A DNA stretch of 64,000 nucleotides from contig CAZUCU010000002.1 of NCBI GenBank assembly GCA_964618845.1, positions 1 to 64,000 of the forward strand, given 5' to 3'. Shown piece by piece: positions 25,331 through 34,411 of the stretch. Origin of the DNA: CAZUCU01 sp964618845. Its GTDB lineage: Bacteria > Patescibacteriota > Minisyncoccia > Phycocordibacterales > JAACPR01. Both the position numbers and the translations under genes were made by a program. Under the pieces are notes generated by a model. The model saw only the letters and a list, made by a program, of their open reading frames with translations, was not told the origin of the DNA and made no database searches. The stretch's first letter is position 1; every line of letters begins with the position of its first letter.

Positions 25331-26491
25331 ATGTTATCTAACAGAAAATTAAATAAATCATTTATTTATATAATCGTTTTTCTATTTACATTACATTTAA
25401 CACCCGCAACATATATTGAATCCGCTTTTCTCGGACAATTTATGAATACAGAGGGAGTTAGTTTTATTTTTTCAATTGCTTCTATTTTAACTATTATTGC
25501 TTTCTACATAATAACAAAAGGTCTTAAAAGATTTGGAAACTACAAAACGATACTTACCGTGATAATTATCGAAATAATTTCTCTATTAATAATGGCATTT
25601 TCAAGATCTCCGATGTTTCTAATAAGTGCATATATAGTTGGATTTACTCTGAGAAATTTAATTTGGTTTTCTTTGGATATTTTTCTTGAATCTAAAAGTA
25701 AAGACAGAGAAACCGGTGGTATTAGGGGCTATTATCTAACTGTCATAAACATTGGATATCTTTTGGGACCAATAATAGCAAGTTTAATACTTACTGATCA
25801 TCAGTATTATAAAATATTTTTCATTTCTGCAATGTTAGAAATACCTGTTTTATTTCTCACCTTAAAATATTTGAAAAATTTTGAAGATCCAATATATCAA
25901 AAACCAAATTTACTTAAACATTTTCTTAAAATGAGACAGGATGTCGATATTTATTTTACGGTTTTATCTAATTTTTTATTACAATTTTTTTATGCTTGGA
26001 TGGTTATCTATACTCCAATTTTTTTAATTTTTGAAAAAGGTTTTGCAGTTTCTGAAGCAACAAAAATTATTTCAATTGCTTTGTTACCTTTTGTAATTTT
26101 TCAACCCTTTTTAGGAAAAATTGCTGATAAATATACTGGGGAAAAAGAAATATTAACAAGTGGTTTTATTATAATGGGTATTGCAACGTCCCTATTTTCT
26201 TTTATAATTTCAAAAAATTTTATTTTATGGGCAATAATTTTATTTGTAACCAGAATAGGCGCCGCGATGGTAGAATCAATGATAGAGATCCATTTATTTA
26301 AAAGAGTAGATAGTTCAAAAATAAATATAATTGGTATCTTCAGGTTGGTTAGACCCATTGCTTATCTATCAGCATCAATTTTGGCAACAGTACTTCTTTT
26401 GATTATAGACTTCAAATATTTGTTTTTAATTTTGGGAATAATAATGCTATATGGTATAAGGTTTGCATTAGCAATCAAAGATACAAAGTAG
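25331..26491 (+). CDS. Major facilitator superfamily transporter
   Basis: 386 aa with about 12 hydrophobic helices in two bundles of six, the N-terminal with FLGQFMNTEGVSFIFSIAS and a GGIRGYYLTVINIGYLLGP region typical of MFS drug/metabolite transporters, the second starting near residue 215. No substrate-specific motif is visible. The central cytoplasmic loop (about 185-215) is short. Confidence 0.82.
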   Translation: MLSNRKLNKSFIYIIVFLFTLHLTPATYIESAFLGQFMNTEGVSFIFSIASILTIIAFYIITKGLKRFGNYKTILTVIIIEIISLLIMAFSRSPMFLISAYIVGFTLRNLIWFSLDIFLESKSKDRETGGIRGYYLTVINIGYLLGPIIASLILTDHQYYKIFFISAMLEIPVLFLTLKYLKNFEDPIYQKPNLLKHFLKMRQDVDIYFTVLSNFLLQFFYAWMVIYTPIFLIFEKGFAVSEATKIISIALLPFVIFQPFLGKIADKYTGEKEILTSGFIIMGIATSLFSFIISKNFILWAIILFVTRIGAAMVESMIEIHLFKRVDSSKINIIGIFRLVRPIAYLSASILATVLLLIIDFKYLFLILGIIMLYGIRFALAIKDTK

Positions 26492-26492
26492 A

Positions 26493-26735
26493 TTAATTTA
26501 ATATTTTATGTTTGAATAGAAAATTTCTTACTTCTTCTACTCCTACATCAGGAAGAATTTCCCCATTTAGATCCAGGGTTGGACATTTTTCTTGTCCTGA
26601 TTTTTCCTTAAGCTCATCAAAATTTTTTAAATGATTAGTTACATTTTTTTCTTCAAATTTTATTTCTTTTTCTTTTAAAAATTCCAAAACCTCAAGACAC
26701 CAGGGGCACCCCGTTTTTGTGTAAATTATTAACAT
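26493..26735 (-). CDS. Glutaredoxin-like protein with CPWC active site
   Basis: 80 aa. IIYTKTGCPWCLEVLEFL carries the active-site CPWC near residue 9, then the cis-Pro segment KCPTLDLNGE and a helix. It is a thiol redox protein; the substrate is unknown. It is the second of two glutaredoxin-like proteins in the window (the other has CHFC). Confidence 0.82.
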   Translation of the reverse strand: MLIIYTKTGCPWCLEVLEFLKEKEIKFEEKNVTNHLKNFDELKEKSGQEKCPTLDLNGEILPDVGVEEVRNFLFKHKILN

Positions 26736-26746
26736 ATTAAGTGATT

Positions 26747-27430
26747 TTATTTTCTATTTTTTTTCTTGTTAAGAGAAACGTTATCCAAAATTTCTTCTAC
26801 TTTCTTTTTGCCACCCAAACCAACCGCCAAAGAAACTGCCAAAACTATACCAGCAAAAAGAATTTGAATCAAAGATGGTGCAATCCCAATTTGAAGCAAT
26901 GCTGCCAAACCTGCAAAAACTATTAATGACCATTTTGTAATTTGCCCCAAAATTTCTGGTCGTTCAACAGGAGTATTAGATCCTGTTAATGTTCGAGTAA
27001 CAATTGTTTGAAAAAAATTTCCAGCGATAATACCAAAAACCAAAATAACAACCGAAATTAAGACATTTGGAATATAGAAAATAATTTCATTCAAAAATAC
27101 AGTTACCCGAGTCCAACCCAATACTTCAGCGGCCGCCATTACAAATGCCAAGATGAAAAACCATTTTACCAATTTTCCAATCAAAAGTGCAATTGAAAAA
27201 TTTGATGAATAGCCCCTGAATATTTCTTTAATCCCAATTTTTTCTAATAAAACATCGATTTTTATAAGATCAATAAACTTTTTTATTATTCCACCCAAAA
27301 TTGGAGCAATAATAAAACCAACTAAAATTATTATTACTGCACCAATTAAATCAGGGAGAATAGTGACCAGCCTACCCCACAAACTAATGAGGGAAACCTG
27401 GACAACTTCTGCAAATGTATATCCGGACAT
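26747..27430 (-). CDS. TM-helix (CmpX-like) putative mechanosensitive channel protein
   Basis: About 227 aa from MSGYTFAEVV (27430). Five or six hydrophobic helices: LPDLIGAVIIILVGFIIAPILGG, and a repeat-like IPNVLISVVILVFGIIAGNFF followed by LIQILFAGIVLAVSLAVGLGGK. The paired conserved-TM-helix motifs and the ending GLGGKKKVEEIL match the Pfam TM_helix family related to MscS-type channels. The cytoplasmic MscS beta-domain is absent. Confidence 0.75.
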   Translation of the reverse strand: MSGYTFAEVVQVSLISLWGRLVTILPDLIGAVIIILVGFIIAPILGGIIKKFIDLIKIDVLLEKIGIKEIFRGYSSNFSIALLIGKLVKWFFILAFVMAAAEVLGWTRVTVFLNEIIFYIPNVLISVVILVFGIIAGNFFQTIVTRTLTGSNTPVERPEILGQITKWSLIVFAGLAALLQIGIAPSLIQILFAGIVLAVSLAVGLGGKKKVEEILDNVSLNKKKNRK

Positions 27431-27601
27431 AAAAATTAAATTATTACTAATAATCCGACCCTTTAATTTTAACACTGAAAAGTCAAAAAGTCCTTATTTT
27501 TACACACCTTAAATAAAACATTAAATTTCATTAAAAAACAATTAACAGATTTTCCACAAATCAAATTGACGACCTGTTGCATTTTTAATATAAATAAATC
27601 A

Positions 27602-28270
27602 ATGAAAATATTAATAATTGAAGATGATAGTTCAATTCGAAATATCTTACGAATAGGACTTGAATCCAAGTCTTTTGCTGTCGATACAGCTGAAGACGGA
27701 GAATCTGGCTCTTTTATGGCCAGAACAAATAATTACGACCTAATAGTCCTCGATAATGTCCTCCCACAAAAAATGGGGGGACATGTTTGTATGGAGATCA
27801 GAGAACTTGGAATTTACACACCAATATTAATTTTATCTGCGAAAACAGAAGTAATAGATAAGATTGAATTATTAGATTTAGGAGCAGACGATTATATGAC
27901 AAAACCTTTTTCTTTTGATGAGTTGATATCTAGAATATACGCATTAACTAGAAGATCAAAAAATATCCATGGAGAAATAATCAATGTAAAAGATCTAAAA
28001 TTAAATAGAAAAAAACAAATAATTTATAAAAATGATCAAGAATTAACTCTTACAAAAAAAGAATACATCCTTTTAGAATTTTTGATTTCAAATAGAGATT
28101 CAATAATATCACGTGGTCAAATATTAGATCATGTTTGGGACCTGAGAAGTAATCCTTTTTCTAATACTTTAGAAGTTCATATGACAGGAATTAGGAAAAA
28201 AATTGGTGATATTAATAAAACCCTTATTGAATCAATACCCGGAAGAGGTTACAGACTTAATACTAAATAA
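27602..28270 (+). CDS. OmpR/PhoB-family response regulator
   Basis: 222 aa from ATG 27602. Receiver domain: the acidic pair in IIEDDSS, phospho-acceptor Asp in DLIVLDNVLPQK (about residue 51), Lys in TKPFSFDEL. C-terminal winged-helix DNA-binding domain with LTKKEYILLEFLI and SNTLEVHMTGIRKKIGD. A TATAAA box ends 7 nt before the ATG. It forms an operon with the kinase that follows after 1 nt. Confidence 0.95.
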   Translation: MKILIIEDDSSIRNILRIGLESKSFAVDTAEDGESGSFMARTNNYDLIVLDNVLPQKMGGHVCMEIRELGIYTPILILSAKTEVIDKIELLDLGADDYMTKPFSFDELISRIYALTRRSKNIHGEIINVKDLKLNRKKQIIYKNDQELTLTKKEYILLEFLISNRDSIISRGQILDHVWDLRSNPFSNTLEVHMTGIRKKIGDINKTLIESIPGRGYRLNTK

Positions 28271-28271
28271 T

Positions 28272-29024
28272 ATGCAAAGTCAGGTTATCAGAAAAATACA
28301 GAATAAAAAAGTCTTAGTAGACATCAGCACAGCTAAAATAGATAGCGAAAATTTAACTACAATAGAAAAATATGCACAAATTGGACAATTATCATCTGGT
28401 CTAATTCATGACTTAATAAGTCCAATTACTTCCTTAAACATGCAAATTGAAATATTGGATGAAAATACAATAAAAAGCCCCCTCTTTATAGATTCAATAA
28501 AAAATGCTATTAAAAATATAAACAAATATGCTGAGTTAATAAAAACCTATATTAGTGGTAAAAAATATGAAAGAATAATTTTACTTGACGAAGAAATCCA
28601 AAAAGCCTTAGAGTTAATATCCTATAAAGCAATAAAAAATAATATTCAAATCCAATTCATAAGACAAAAAAATATTTTTATGCAAACTAATCCTGTCTTA
28701 ATTTATCAAATTATTATCAGTTTAGTTTCGAATGCAATAGAATCTTTTAGAGACTTTGATAAAAAAAGAAGGATAATAATAAAACTTGAAGAAAAGAAAA
28801 AATATCTGAGTTTAATAGTAATTGATTTTGGAGAAGGTATAAAAAATATTAAAAAAATTTTTAATCCATTTTACACAACCAAAAAGGATCGTGGTGGTAC
28901 TGGTATCGGTTTATCAAGTGTAAAACATATAGTAGAAAAAGAATTCAATGGAAAAATAAAAGTAAAAAGTAAAATAGAAAAAGGATCAACTTTTCAGATA
29001 TTTTTAAAAAAAGATATTATTTAA
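28272..29024 (+). CDS. Soluble sensor histidine kinase
   Basis: 250 aa from ATG 28272; an in-frame extension upstream overlaps the regulator gene. It has a short N-terminal region, a dimerisation helix with LSSGLIHDLISPITSL (phospho-acceptor His near residue 47), and a HATPase domain with N box IISLVSNAIESF, G1 DFGEGI and G2 GGTGIGLSSVKHI. There is no membrane segment or obvious sensor domain, so it must sense an internal signal or another protein. It is the cognate kinase of the regulator. Confidence 0.88.
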   Translation: MQSQVIRKIQNKKVLVDISTAKIDSENLTTIEKYAQIGQLSSGLIHDLISPITSLNMQIEILDENTIKSPLFIDSIKNAIKNINKYAELIKTYISGKKYERIILLDEEIQKALELISYKAIKNNIQIQFIRQKNIFMQTNPVLIYQIIISLVSNAIESFRDFDKKRRIIIKLEEKKKYLSLIVIDFGEGIKNIKKIFNPFYTTKKDRGGTGIGLSSVKHIVEKEFNGKIKVKSKIEKGSTFQIFLKKDII

Positions 29025-30015
29025 AAAGTTCTTTTCCTCTTTCAAAATACCAATCATTTCCTTGTTTCTTCATATAATACCACCACTCCGCACCCCATAA
29101 ATATTGAGTTTTAAAACCCGTTTTTCTGGCAAAATTTAAAACATTTTCAAAATGTTTTTTACTCATTCTTTGTGTTTGGATTTCTAAGGATTCGTCTTTC
29201 ACTTGTTTATCAAGCCAGGGTTCCAAAGAAAGTTCAACAATAATTGCTTCTTTTTTACCATACAAAATATTCCAAATATTTCTTCTCATAGAATAATAAC
29301 TTGGCCAAACAAAATTTCTAAAATCACCAAAATATTTATTCCAAGCATAAATATACAAAGTAGTACCAAAGATATCTCCTCTTTTATATGTCTTTCTCCA
29401 AGTACTCAATTCCCCACTATCTGTAATCAAGATCTCTCTTGTTGGATCCAAATTCTTGACAAGGATTATTTCTTTATCAAAAAAATCTTTGTCAAAATTA
29501 TTGCAATGTTGGCTTGCAAAAATTGACAAAAATGGTTCATTTTCAACTTGCCAAATTTTTATATTTTTATTTTCTCTATATCTAAGAATGACCTTCTCAA
29601 TATATTGTAGGATTTTTTCTTCTGTTTCTTTTTGATTTAGATCTTGTGCCCAAAGAGGGACATGACACTCCGGCCATCTGGGTAATCTTTTACCAACTGC
29701 CAAAATAATTTCCATGTTCTGTTTAGAAGCCTCACTTACTTGATAGTCAATTTCGTCAAAATTAAATTTGTTGTTTTCTGGCATTACTAAATTCCAATGA
29801 GCCGATAACCTAATTTTTTTAGGCTTTAGATCTTTAATTATTACATCATATACTTCTTTCCAATCAAGACCCAACTCTTTGGCATATAAGGTATTAAAAG
29901 AAACGCCATAATTAATTTTTTCTGGTATTTGTCTATATGAAATAACACAATAAAAAATAATCAGTAAACCTGTTATTAAAAGTATTTTTAAGAATTTTTT
30001 AATTTTAAATTTCAT
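29017..30015 (-). CDS. Membrane-anchored glycoside hydrolase, clan-A (GH5/GH42-like)
   Basis: 332 aa. An N-terminal signal-anchor helix (about 8-27), then a TIM barrel. Possible catalytic acid in KIWQVENEPFLS (about residue 163) and nucleophile in AIIVELSLEPW (about 262), the spacing of clan GH-A enzymes. The acid-base NEP motif is clear. The substrate is unknown. It is convergent to the kinase gene (8-nt overlap) and shares direction with the DMT transporter and GH1 genes. Confidence 0.75.
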   Translation of the reverse strand: MKFKIKKFLKILLITGLLIIFYCVISYRQIPEKINYGVSFNTLYAKELGLDWKEVYDVIIKDLKPKKIRLSAHWNLVMPENNKFNFDEIDYQVSEASKQNMEIILAVGKRLPRWPECHVPLWAQDLNQKETEEKILQYIEKVILRYRENKNIKIWQVENEPFLSIFASQHCNNFDKDFFDKEIILVKNLDPTREILITDSGELSTWRKTYKRGDIFGTTLYIYAWNKYFGDFRNFVWPSYYSMRRNIWNILYGKKEAIIVELSLEPWLDKQVKDESLEIQTQRMSKKHFENVLNFARKTGFKTQYLWGAEWWYYMKKQGNDWYFERGKELFK

Positions 30016-30018
30016 AAA

Positions 30019-30951
30019 TTATATAAATAATAATACAAATCCTATAAAAATTAATGATATTGAGACAACTTTTTGAAAAATATCTTTAGAAGAAACATTT
30101 TCTCCAAAATCAGGGTGTGTGTTTTTACCCAAAAATAAAGCAAAGATAAATAAAAATAAAAATTGTAAGCCACCAAGAGATTGAACAATAACAACATCTC
30201 CAAAATCAATTGCTTTAGTAATCATAAGTCCTCCAATACCAGCTAAAATTTTACCAAAAATTATTATTTTATCTGCTTTTTTTATATCTGAGGATTTTCT
30301 ATGTCTAAAAATAGACCTTCTGATATCAGGAATAAAAAACATACAAAGAGAAAGCAAAACCGCAAAAGCACTATACCAAAAAAAACCATTATCAAATCCA
30401 GTATCAGAAAATAATTTTTTTAAAGAAATAGAGTGAAATGCCAAAAGAATAGAGGAAGCAATTGTGAAATAAAAAGTTTGTCTATCAAATCTAAAGTGTG
30501 AGACAAAAAGTGTCCCCGTCACAAGAAAAATAAAACCAAAAAGGAATGTTGAACTTAAAACTTGTCTAAAATACAAAAAACTAAGAAGAAGAACAAAAAA
30601 GGCAGAAACGGATCCAACCACGGGGAAAACATCAGAAGCATCAGCTTTTACTAATGCTTTATACAAAAAATACAAACCAGAAAGTAAAAAAGATGCTGCT
30701 AAAATTGAATGTAAAAAAACATAAGTATCTGGCCAAGAAACATTTGAAAGAGAAGGTAATCCATCTACCCATCTACCCAAAAACAAATCAAAAGTGTAGA
30801 GAAATAAAGAAAAAACTACTAATATTCCAGTATAAAAAACATACAGACTCGGTCTTGGAACTTTTTTGGAAGTCACCAAAAATTTATCAATAAGTGCTAC
30901 TATTGAATTTATAAATTGTGCTCCGATTGCTAATATTAACCAAAGTGTCAT
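30019..30951 (-). CDS. EamA/DMT-superfamily transporter
   Basis: 310 aa with about ten helices in two five-helix halves (1-150 and 160-310). The first half ends in VGSVSAFFVLLLSFLYFRQ and the second in DFGDVVIVQSLGGLQFLFLFI. It lies between the two glycosidase genes, so a role in exporting or importing sugars or their products is plausible but not shown. Confidence 0.72.
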   Translation of the reverse strand: MTLWLILAIGAQFINSIVALIDKFLVTSKKVPRPSLYVFYTGILVVFSLFLYTFDLFLGRWVDGLPSLSNVSWPDTYVFLHSILAASFLLSGLYFLYKALVKADASDVFPVVGSVSAFFVLLLSFLYFRQVLSSTFLFGFIFLVTGTLFVSHFRFDRQTFYFTIASSILLAFHSISLKKLFSDTGFDNGFFWYSAFAVLLSLCMFFIPDIRRSIFRHRKSSDIKKADKIIIFGKILAGIGGLMITKAIDFGDVVIVQSLGGLQFLFLFIFALFLGKNTHPDFGENVSSKDIFQKVVSISLIFIGFVLLFI

Positions 30952-30956
30952 AAATT

Positions 30957-32129
30957 TTATGTTGTTACCTCGTTAGATTCACAGATTTTTTTGTACTCAT
31001 AAGCTGAAGGCCTTATTTTCCTTTCTTTTGTCAGCATATCTACTTCTACTAAGCCAAATTTTTTGGAAAAACCCCAACCCCACTCATAATTGTCAAGTAA
31101 AGACCAGTACAAAAAACCCTTAACATCAACACCTTTTTCTATTGCCTTGTAGATAGCAACAACCAAATCTTTGATATATTCTGCACGATAATGGTCTTTT
31201 TTATCAGCAATACCGGCTTCTGTTATATAAATTGGTTTTTTGTATCGTTTCATATCTTCCAAAACATATTCTATTCCTTCTGGGTATAGGTCCCACCCCA
31301 TATCATTTTTTACATATTTTTCTTTCTTACCAAATTCAGTATGAAAATAATAATTTAATCCAATATGATCAAAATAATTATTTATTTTATTCATAAACAT
31401 CTTATTCCAAAAACGGTCTGTAAAAAATCTATAAATATGGTGAATAATATTAAATTTGGAATATTTTGAAACATGTATATACATATTATTTTTTATAATA
31501 CCAACATTGGCACTGGGGACATCCTCTTTTATTTCTTCATAAGAAATTTTGTGGGCTTTGGCTAAATTATTAAAAACTCTCCAAAATCTATTTATCTTAA
31601 AAATATCAAAGGGTGGCCACTGCCCCCATAAATAAGAGTTTGTTGAATAAACTACTGGTTCATTTATGGTTGACCACAAAATTCCTTCTTCATTTAATTC
31701 TTTAACAACATGTTTGCAATAACGAGAGAAATAACCTATAGATTCTTTATTCGCAAATCCACCTTTTTGAATAAACCATAAAGGTAAAGTAAAATGCCAC
31801 AAAGTTACAAGTGGTTTAAGTCCTTTCTCTTTTAGTGCTTTGATAACCTGCCTATAGTGCTCTATTTCATCATTATCAAATTTAGATTCTTCTGGCTCAA
31901 TTCTTGACCATTCTATAGAAATTCTGTGTGCATTGTGACCTAAGGATTTTGCAATATCAAAATCTTCTTTAAATCTATTGTAGTGATCTGTTGCAGAACC
32001 TGCTGGCATAACCTTGCCCTCTTTGGCAGCTTCTGCCCAATCATTATTAAAAATTCCACCCTCTACTTGATATGAAGAAGTGGAAGCTCCCCACAAAAAT
32101 CCGTCTGGAAATTTAAAAATACGTGTCAT
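30957..32129 (-). CDS. Glycoside hydrolase family 1 (beta-glucosidase/galactosidase type)
   Basis: About 390 aa from MTRIFKFPDGFLWG (32129), shorter than typical GH1 (about 450). Signatures: FLWGASTSSYQVEGG at the N-terminus, HRISIEWSRIEP, acid-base STINEP near residue 160 and nucleophile YITEAG near 305, and LLDNYEWGWGFSKKFGLVEVD. No signal peptide is seen, so it acts in the cytoplasm, unlike the anchored hydrolase downstream. Confidence 0.92.
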   Translation of the reverse strand: MTRIFKFPDGFLWGASTSSYQVEGGIFNNDWAEAAKEGKVMPAGSATDHYNRFKEDFDIAKSLGHNAHRISIEWSRIEPEESKFDNDEIEHYRQVIKALKEKGLKPLVTLWHFTLPLWFIQKGGFANKESIGYFSRYCKHVVKELNEEGILWSTINEPVVYSTNSYLWGQWPPFDIFKINRFWRVFNNLAKAHKISYEEIKEDVPSANVGIIKNNMYIHVSKYSKFNIIHHIYRFFTDRFWNKMFMNKINNYFDHIGLNYYFHTEFGKKEKYVKNDMGWDLYPEGIEYVLEDMKRYKKPIYITEAGIADKKDHYRAEYIKDLVVAIYKAIEKGVDVKGFLYWSLLDNYEWGWGFSKKFGLVEVDMLTKERKIRPSAYEYKKICESNEVTT

Positions 32130-32150
32130 TGTGTATATTATATTAGACAT

Positions 32151-32217
32151 TTAGGCATTTAGAAAGACGAGACATTTAGACAGATAGGCATTTAGATATT
32201 TAGAATTTTGAAAAAAA
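32151..32217. repeat. Degenerate short-word repeat (GACATTTAG type)
   Basis: Imperfect repeats of the words GACATTTAG / GGCATTTAG run from just before the GH1 start to the tRNA-Gln gene. They resemble in style the other low-complexity word repeats of this genome but have a different sequence. Confidence 0.5.
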
Positions 32218-32234
32218 TGATAATATGTGGATAT

Positions 32235-32305
32235 TGCTGGTTCGTCTAATGGTAGGACATCGCCCTCTGGAGGCGAGTATTGGGGTTCGAGTCCCTGACC
32301 AGCAG
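32235..32305 (+). tRNA. tRNA-Gln (CTG)
   Basis: Acceptor TGCTGGT/ACCAGCA with a U1-A72 pair as in bacterial tRNA-Gln, anticodon stem TCGCC/GGCGA around CTCTGGA (anticodon CTG), T-loop TTCGAGT. No encoded CCA. Confidence 0.85.
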
Positions 32306-32371
32306 CTAAAACGATAGAGAATCTTAAATATAAAAATAAACACAAAAACAAAATATGTTATAATTACAACA

Positions 32372-32548
32372 ATGCAGAGGAAAAATAGTGGTTTAATTGG
32401 ATTTATTGTACTTTTAATTTTGCTTCTGGTAAGTGGGGCAATCGTTTTTTTGGTGAAATATGAAGCAAAGGCTTACGAGATTTTTAATCGATATATAAGC
32501 GATGAACTTATAGAAAAAATCTTAAGTTTATTTTCTCTAAATTCCTAA
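32372..32548 (+). CDS. 58-aa single-pass membrane protein
   Basis: ATG 32372 to TAA 32546-32548: MQRKNSGLIGFIVLLILLL, then VSGAIVFLVKYEAKAYEIFN and a short amphipathic tail. A TATAAT box (32359-32364) ends 7 nt before the ATG, as for nadK just downstream, which supports expression. Its last codons overlap the 3' end of the convergent gene at 32537. Function unknown. Confidence 0.65.
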   Translation: MQRKNSGLIGFIVLLILLLVSGAIVFLVKYEAKAYEIFNRYISDELIEKILSLFSLNS

Positions 32549-32743
32549 ATTCGACAAATTTTGATAAGTGTCCAGAAAAGACGGAATAGCAAAAAGAATA
32601 CCTATAAGTGGTAAAACGAAAGCCACGATCGATACAATAACAAAAATCATTATATATTTTTTAACCTTCTTAATATAATTGCTCATCTCCTCTATTTTCC
32701 TATCTTGCTCGGCAAGTTTGTTCAAAATTTCTTGCTCATTCAT
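32537..32743 (-). CDS. Small membrane protein with N-terminal coiled coil
   Basis: 68 aa from MNEQEILNKLAEQDRKI (32743). An N-terminal coiled coil (about 1-25) is followed by two hydrophobic stretches (about 29-62). Same design as the protein at 4428-4736. It ends within the tail of the preceding convergent small gene. Unknown function. Confidence 0.55.
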   Translation of the reverse strand: MNEQEILNKLAEQDRKIEEMSNYIKKVKKYIMIFVIVSIVAFVLPLIGILFAIPSFLDTYQNLSNLGI

Positions 32744-32783
32744 ATTAATATAAGTATAACAAAAAAATGATATAATCACCCCA

Positions 32784-33464
32784 ATGAAAATAGCAATTGA
32801 GGGAAAAAATAAAGAAGAAATTATAAAACTTTTAAAAAATAAAAAAGTAGAAATAGTAGATAAAAAACCAGATTTCGTTTTTAGTCATGGTGGCGATGGT
32901 GCTTTTTTGTTTGCTGAAAATAAATATCCAGGAATTCCAAAATTAATTTTACGAGCAAACAGTATATGCAAACTCTGTGACAAAAGGTCAAATAAAAAGC
33001 TTATAGACTTATTTTTTAATAACAAATATATTATTGAAAAAAATATTAAGATCGAAGTAATTTATAAAAACAAAAAAATGGTTGCTACCAATGACATAAC
33101 TTTACACAACGCTGACCCCAGACATGCTATTCGCTATTTGACAAAAATTGAGGGAAAGAAAAATCACGAAAAAGAAATAATTGGTGATGGAGTTGTCGTC
33201 TCTACCCCACTTGGATCAAGTGGATATTATAGAAGTATTACAGATAGTATTTTTTATACGGGAATTGGATTGGCATTCAATAATAGTACAGAAGCTTCTG
33301 ATCATATGGTTTTAAAAGAAAATTCGAAAATTGAAATAATAATTACTAGAGGCCCCGCCAAAGTTTATGCAGATAACCAAGAAAATTTTTTTGAATTAAA
33401 AGAAGGTGATAAAATATTAATTCAAAAATCAAAAAACTTAGGCAAACTAATTAAAATAAACTAA
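32784..33464 (+). CDS. nadK: NAD kinase
   Basis: 226 aa, short for the family (about 280-300). The GGDG motif appears as SHGGDGAFLFA (residue ~38) and the second conserved block as GDGVVVSTPLGSSGYYRSI (residue ~132). NadK phosphorylates NAD to NADP. TATAAT at 32771-32776 ends 7 nt before the ATG. It ends in a 4-nt overlap with the convergent ftsX gene. Confidence 0.88.
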   Translation: MKIAIEGKNKEEIIKLLKNKKVEIVDKKPDFVFSHGGDGAFLFAENKYPGIPKLILRANSICKLCDKRSNKKLIDLFFNNKYIIEKNIKIEVIYKNKKMVATNDITLHNADPRHAIRYLTKIEGKKNHEKEIIGDGVVVSTPLGSSGYYRSITDSIFYTGIGLAFNNSTEASDHMVLKENSKIEIIITRGPAKVYADNQENFFELKEGDKILIQKSKNLGKLIKIN

Positions 33465-34399
33465 CTTTTTTTTCTCTGTTCTCTCAAATACCTCTTTATT
33501 GCAAAAAAACTTGAAACTGAACCGATAAGAATTCCACAAGAAAATATTATCAAGAAAATTTGTCCAAAAGATCGCAAATAATATTCAAAAATATTCATTC
33601 CATTAAAAAATGAGGCCGTTGTTGGACCAAGCCAGTAAGTTATTGGATATAAAATTATCAAAGTAACAATCGAAGCAAAAACTCCATACATAAGACCCGT
33701 AACTATAAATGGTCCGGAGATATAAGATCCCGAAGCTCCAACTAATCTCATAACCTTTATTTCATCTCTTGACAGATGCATAGATAAACGAATCGTGTTG
33801 AAAGTTATAATTATAGATATAATAATAAATATAATAGATATTATCGCACCCAATTTTTCACCCGCTTCAATCATTTGACTTAATTTTTGAATTGTTTCTT
33901 TGTTTTGATTATAATTTACGTCCTCAATAATTGATTCCGGTAAATCAGTAGGATAATTTTGTTCAAAAAATAACGCCAAATTTTCATATTGAGAAGTTTC
34001 TTTGGCCTTAATATTCAAAATCGCACCTAAGGGATTTTCTTCTAATTCATCCAATGCTTCTAATATTTGTTCATTGTTTTTGTGTCTGAATTCAAAATTC
34101 TCAAGTGCTTGTTCTTTTGAAATATATTCAACATATTCAACTTCTGGAAGATTTTCTGCTTCTTTCTTTACCACCAATATATTTTCTTCACTCGCCTCAG
34201 GTAAAAAATACACATTAACATCAACTTTATTTCTTATTTCTTCTAAAGTTTTATTTAAAAGAGCACTCGAAAAAATCAACATAGAAAAAACAAAAAGGGT
34301 AATTGTCATTATCAAAATTGCAGATAAAGATACAAAAGTATTTCTAAAAAAATTTACGAAACCAGTTTTTAATATTCTTTTTATATTTAACCAAAACAT
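33461..34399 (-). CDS. ftsX: Cell division protein FtsX
   Basis: 312 aa with four membrane helices: one near residues 20-43, then an extracellular domain (about 50-170) and three C-terminal helices. The motif VDVNVYFLPEASEENI and the region SRDEIKVMRLVGASGSYISGPF are typical. With FtsE it forms an ABC-like complex that activates peptidoglycan hydrolases at the septum. Last gene of the operon VTT-prfB-ftsE-ftsX. Confidence 0.93.
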   Translation of the reverse strand: MFWLNIKRILKTGFVNFFRNTFVSLSAILIMTITLFVFSMLIFSSALLNKTLEEIRNKVDVNVYFLPEASEENILVVKKEAENLPEVEYVEYISKEQALENFEFRHKNNEQILEALDELEENPLGAILNIKAKETSQYENLALFFEQNYPTDLPESIIEDVNYNQNKETIQKLSQMIEAGEKLGAIISIIFIIISIIITFNTIRLSMHLSRDEIKVMRLVGASGSYISGPFIVTGLMYGVFASIVTLIILYPITYWLGPTTASFFNGMNIFEYYLRSFGQIFLIIFSCGILIGSVSSFFAIKRYLREQRKKS

Positions 34400-34411
34400 A
34401 TTTAATAAAAA

